Shown here piece after piece: positions 63,620 to 64,000 of a DNA stretch of 64,000 nucleotides (position 1 is the first letter of the stretch; each line of letters opens with the position of its first letter). The notes beneath the pieces were generated by a model that was given only the letters and a program-made list of their open reading frames with translations, did no database searches and was not told where the DNA came from. Made by a program: the position numbers and the translations under genes. The stretch comes from Aliivibrio fischeri (lineage in GTDB: Bacteria; Pseudomonadota; Gammaproteobacteria; Enterobacterales; Vibrionaceae). Where the stretch lies: the NCBI RefSeq assembly GCF_009727955.1, contig NZ_WOBR01000010.1, positions 434,001-498,000 on the forward strand. The letters are read 5' to 3'.

Positions 63620-64000
63620 ATGACTACACGTATTGATATTGCAAAAATCCAACCAACAGCTTTGAGTGCTATGCTTTCTATTGAATCCTACCTATCAAGT
63701 GTGAATTTATCTGCTGAATTAAAAGAATTAATTAAGATCCGTGCTTCCATGATTAACCAGTGTGCATATTGTATTCAAATGCATGTACCTGAAGCTGAAA
63801 AAGCAGGAATTGAATCACAAAAGTTATTCGCTCTTGCTGCATGGAAAGAATCGCCACTATTTAACGCGACAGAACGTGCAATTTTAGCACTAACAGATGA
63901 AATGACCTTAATTGCAAATGACGGTGTTTCAGATAAAAGCTATCAAGAAGCATTAGATCTACTAGGAGAGGAACAACTAGCGCAAGCAATGATGCAGGTA
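63620..64000 (+). CDS. Carboxymuconolactone decarboxylase-family (AhpD-like) protein, 3' truncated
   Basis: The gene runs off the window edge after 127 codons. The visible part begins MTTRIDIAKIQP and contains the AhpD-like redox core INQCAYCIQMHVPEA: a CxxC pair followed by His, as in alkylhydroperoxidase-like proteins. The later LTDEMTLIANDGVSDKSY is typical of CMD-fold proteins. It probably takes part in peroxide or disulfide chemistry. The neighbouring LysR gene likely regulates it. Confidence 0.88.
   Translation, partial: MTTRIDIAKIQPTALSAMLSIESYLSSVNLSAELKELIKIRASMINQCAYCIQMHVPEAEKAGIESQKLFALAAWKESPLFNATERAILALTDEMTLIANDGVSDKSYQEALDLLGEEQLAQAMMQV

Overview
The window is AT-rich DNA from a Vibrionaceae bacterium of the genus Aliivibrio, most likely A. 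fischeri or a very close relative. The main evidence is a complete, collinear 18-gene symbiosis polysaccharide cluster (sypA-sypR, about 7.7-30.1 kb). Residues at published A. fischeri positions are all present: SypA S56; SypE N52, D192, D443 and D495; SypF H250, D549 and H705; and SypG D53 when the second ATG is used as the start. No tRNA, rRNA, IS element or CRISPR array was seen.

Left flank (1-7.3 kb): the 3' part of a hybrid sensor histidine kinase gene, which stays open to the window edge, is followed by a tight operon encoding a short periplasmic phosphate-binding-like protein and an outer-membrane beta-barrel. A strong hairpin separates these from a convergent pair: a large secreted LruC/GEVED-domain protein and a small lipoprotein. 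This pair is divergent from sypA.

syp cluster (7.3-30.2 kb): four sigma-54 promoters precede sypA, sypI, sypM and sypP, each with one or two SypG enhancer elements (TTCTCA-N3-TG...) upstream. SypF (phosphorelay kinase with HPt) and SypG (sigma-54 activator) drive transcription. SypE (kinase/phosphatase) controls SypA through a serine. SypR starts the lipid-linked unit; SypH, I, J, N, P and Q are glycosyltransferases; SypM is an acyltransferase; SypK flips; SypL polymerises; SypO and SypD control chain length; SypC and SypB export through the envelope. A GAF / degenerate GGDEF / EAL protein, a probable c-di-GMP phosphodiesterase, follows directly.

Right flank (32-64 kb): ordinary Vibrionaceae genes. 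They include DUF1415, glutaredoxin, a BOF-fold protein, the ybbP-ybbA/tesA locus, maoP/hdfR, mgtE, an old yellow enzyme with its LysR regulator, two EamA-type exporters, a 3D-domain lipoprotein, a Tat-exported PhoX phosphatase, an unusual NRAMP-like transporter with MarR, an AEC transporter, an outer-membrane protein, a cupin plus amine-oxidase operon (the oxidase is frameshifted), pepE, a RIO kinase, a lipase-like hydrolase, an AI-2E-family protein, a chemoreceptor, a small zinc-ribbon protein absent from longer-ORF calls, two LysR regulators and a truncated carboxymuconolactone decarboxylase gene.

The most interesting signals are: (i) an inverted pair of SypG enhancers between sypA and the LruC gene, together with a candidate sigma-54 promoter pointing toward LruC, which suggests the LruC/lipoprotein pair may belong to the syp regulon; (ii) SypD, which lacks the Walker A lysine and a tyrosine tail; (iii) the kinase/binding-protein/porin unit; and (iv) the NRAMP homologue lacking both signature metal-binding motifs.
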